From NCBI RefSeq assembly GCF_012641435.1, contig NZ_JABAIJ010000001.1, positions 1,612,001-1,676,000 of the forward strand: a stretch of DNA of 64,000 bases, read 5' to 3'. Shown in pieces: positions 63,229 through 64,000 of the stretch (positions are counted from its first letter, which is position 1; each line of letters opens with the position of its first letter). This stretch comes from Rhizobium sp. P38BS-XIX (GTDB taxonomy: Bacteria > Pseudomonadota > Alphaproteobacteria > Rhizobiales > Rhizobiaceae). A program made the translations under genes and the position numbers. A model generated the notes under the pieces. It made no database searches. It had not been told where the DNA came from and saw nothing but the letters and a program-made list of their open reading frames with translations.

Positions 63229-64000
63229 ATGACCACCAAACTCGAACGCTATATCGACCAGGGCGTCGGCCGGGAACCGGCGGATATCGTGCTGAAGGGC
63301 GGGCGGTTCTTCGATCTGGTGACGGGTGAGCTTGTCGCTTCAGACATCGCTATCTGCGGCGATCGTGTCGTCGGCACCTGCGGAGACTATCAAGGCCGCG
63401 AAGAGATCGATATCTCCGGCCGCATCCTGGTGCCGGGCTTCATCGACACCCACCTGCACATCGAATCCTCGCTGGTGACACCACATGAATTCGATCGCTG
63501 CGTGCTGCCCTATGGCGTGACGACAGTCATCTGCGATCCGCATGAAATCGCCAACGTGCTCGGCACCGAAGGCATCCGGTATTTTCTGGATAGCTCGCTG
63601 GAAACCATCATGGATATCCGCGTGCAGTTGTCCTCCTGCGTTCCGGCGACGCATCTGGAAACTTCGGGCGCGGATTTGCCGATCGAGACGCTCCTGCCCT
63701 TCCGCAACCATCCGCAGGTGATCGGACTTGCGGAGTTCATGAATTTCCCTGGCGTGGTCCATAAGGATCCGGTCTGCATGGCCAAGCTCGAAGCCTTTCA
63801 GGGCGGCCATATCGATGGCCACGCCCCGCTGCTGCGCGGCAATGACCTCAACGGCTATCTCGCGGCCGGCATCCGCACGGAGCATGAATCCACGACGGCG
63901 GAAGAGGCGATGGAGAAGATCCGCAAGGGCATGCATGTGCTGGTGCGCGAGGGCTCCGTCTCCAAGGACCTGCATGCGCTGATGCCCATCATCACCGAGC
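63229..64000 (+). CDS. ade: Adenine deaminase, C-terminus beyond the window
   Basis: 257 codons are present from ATG 63229 (GAGGGACAGAC upstream) to the edge. The amidohydrolase metal motif [16 protein letters not shown] and [13 protein letters not shown] are the adenine deaminase signature, followed by [14 protein letters not shown] and [10 protein letters not shown]. It deaminates adenine to hypoxanthine in purine salvage. Confidence 0.93.
   Translation, partial: MTTKLERYIDQGVGREPADIVLKGGRFFDLVTGELVASDIAICGDRVVGTCGDYQGREEIDISGRILVPGFIDTHLHIESSLVTPHEFDRCVLPYGVTTVICDPHEIANVLGTEGIRYFLDSSLETIMDIRVQLSSCVPATHLETSGADLPIETLLPFRNHPQVIGLAEFMNFPGVVHKDPVCMAKLEAFQGGHIDGHAPLLRGNDLNGYLAAGIRTEHESTTAEEAMEKIRKGMHVLVREGSVSKDLHALMPIITE

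Overview
The window reads as chromosomal core of a Rhizobiaceae alphaproteobacterium, most likely Rhizobium or a close relative. The base composition is GC-rich (roughly 60% by eye). Family-level markers are a fused TrpE(G) anthranilate synthase behind a WWW-type trpL leader, a ChoXWV choline importer, a NolR-like ArsR regulator, tandem RirA-type iron boxes (TGA-N9-TCA) before a heme receptor, BluB, and a rhizobial-type intergenic palindrome after hemF. Both edges cut a gene: an ABC exporter half on the left and adenine deaminase on the right. I saw no tRNA, rRNA, CRISPR array, insertion sequence or prophage.

Layout. 1-3.5 kb: two ABC exporter half-transporters on the minus strand, with a possible 17-codon upstream peptide. 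3.7-9.6 kb: trmL, a hydrolase-like protein, a Na/Pi cotransporter, hemF and small proteins. 9.6-12.1 kb: an overlapping minus operon of CCA-type nucleotidyltransferase, CoA pyrophosphatase and DUF1285. 12.2-19.5 kb: a MoxR ATPase / DUF58 / DUF4159 / membrane amidotransferase-like operon, then a GNAT. 19.5-25.5 kb: GNAT, glutathionyl-hydroquinone reductase, NUDIX, metallophosphoesterase, TPR protein, and an ECF sigma/anti-sigma pair. 25.7-27.7 kb: leuA behind a leucine-rich leader peptide that I located directly in the sequence. 27.7-33 kb: transporters and regulators (BenE, DeoR, MFS, VOC, TetR, DUF4336). 33-39.4 kb: ClpP, DUF2076, QueF, a CDF metal exporter, an AT-rich patch with a secreted Ser/His protein, BluB, a VOC protein and a TIGR02117 protein. 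39.5-45 kb: trpE(G) with trpL, an ABM/LysR divergent pair, and an ABC-F ATPase with a complex leader. 45-57 kb: heme receptor, extensin-like protein, formate-THF ligase, UPF0114, periplasmic ClpP-like protein, LuxR, DUF2333, coiled-coil protein, cytochrome c and thymidine kinase. 57-64 kb: choXWV, a PPOX protein, a NolR-like regulator after a palindrome-dense AT-rich region, an omega-aminotransferase, and adenine deaminase.

The most notable signal is translation-coupled control. Two leader peptides, leuL (41 codons) and trpL (15 codons), each carry a run of the cognate codons next to competing RNA hairpins. Each has a sigma70-like promoter placed so that transcription would start at or next to the AUG. 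Two further short ORFs with strong Shine-Dalgarno sequences precede ABC-type ATPase genes. One of them, before the ABC-F gene, is followed by a 77-nt region that can fold as a three-way junction. Peptide functions for the last two are inference. No search or folding program was run.
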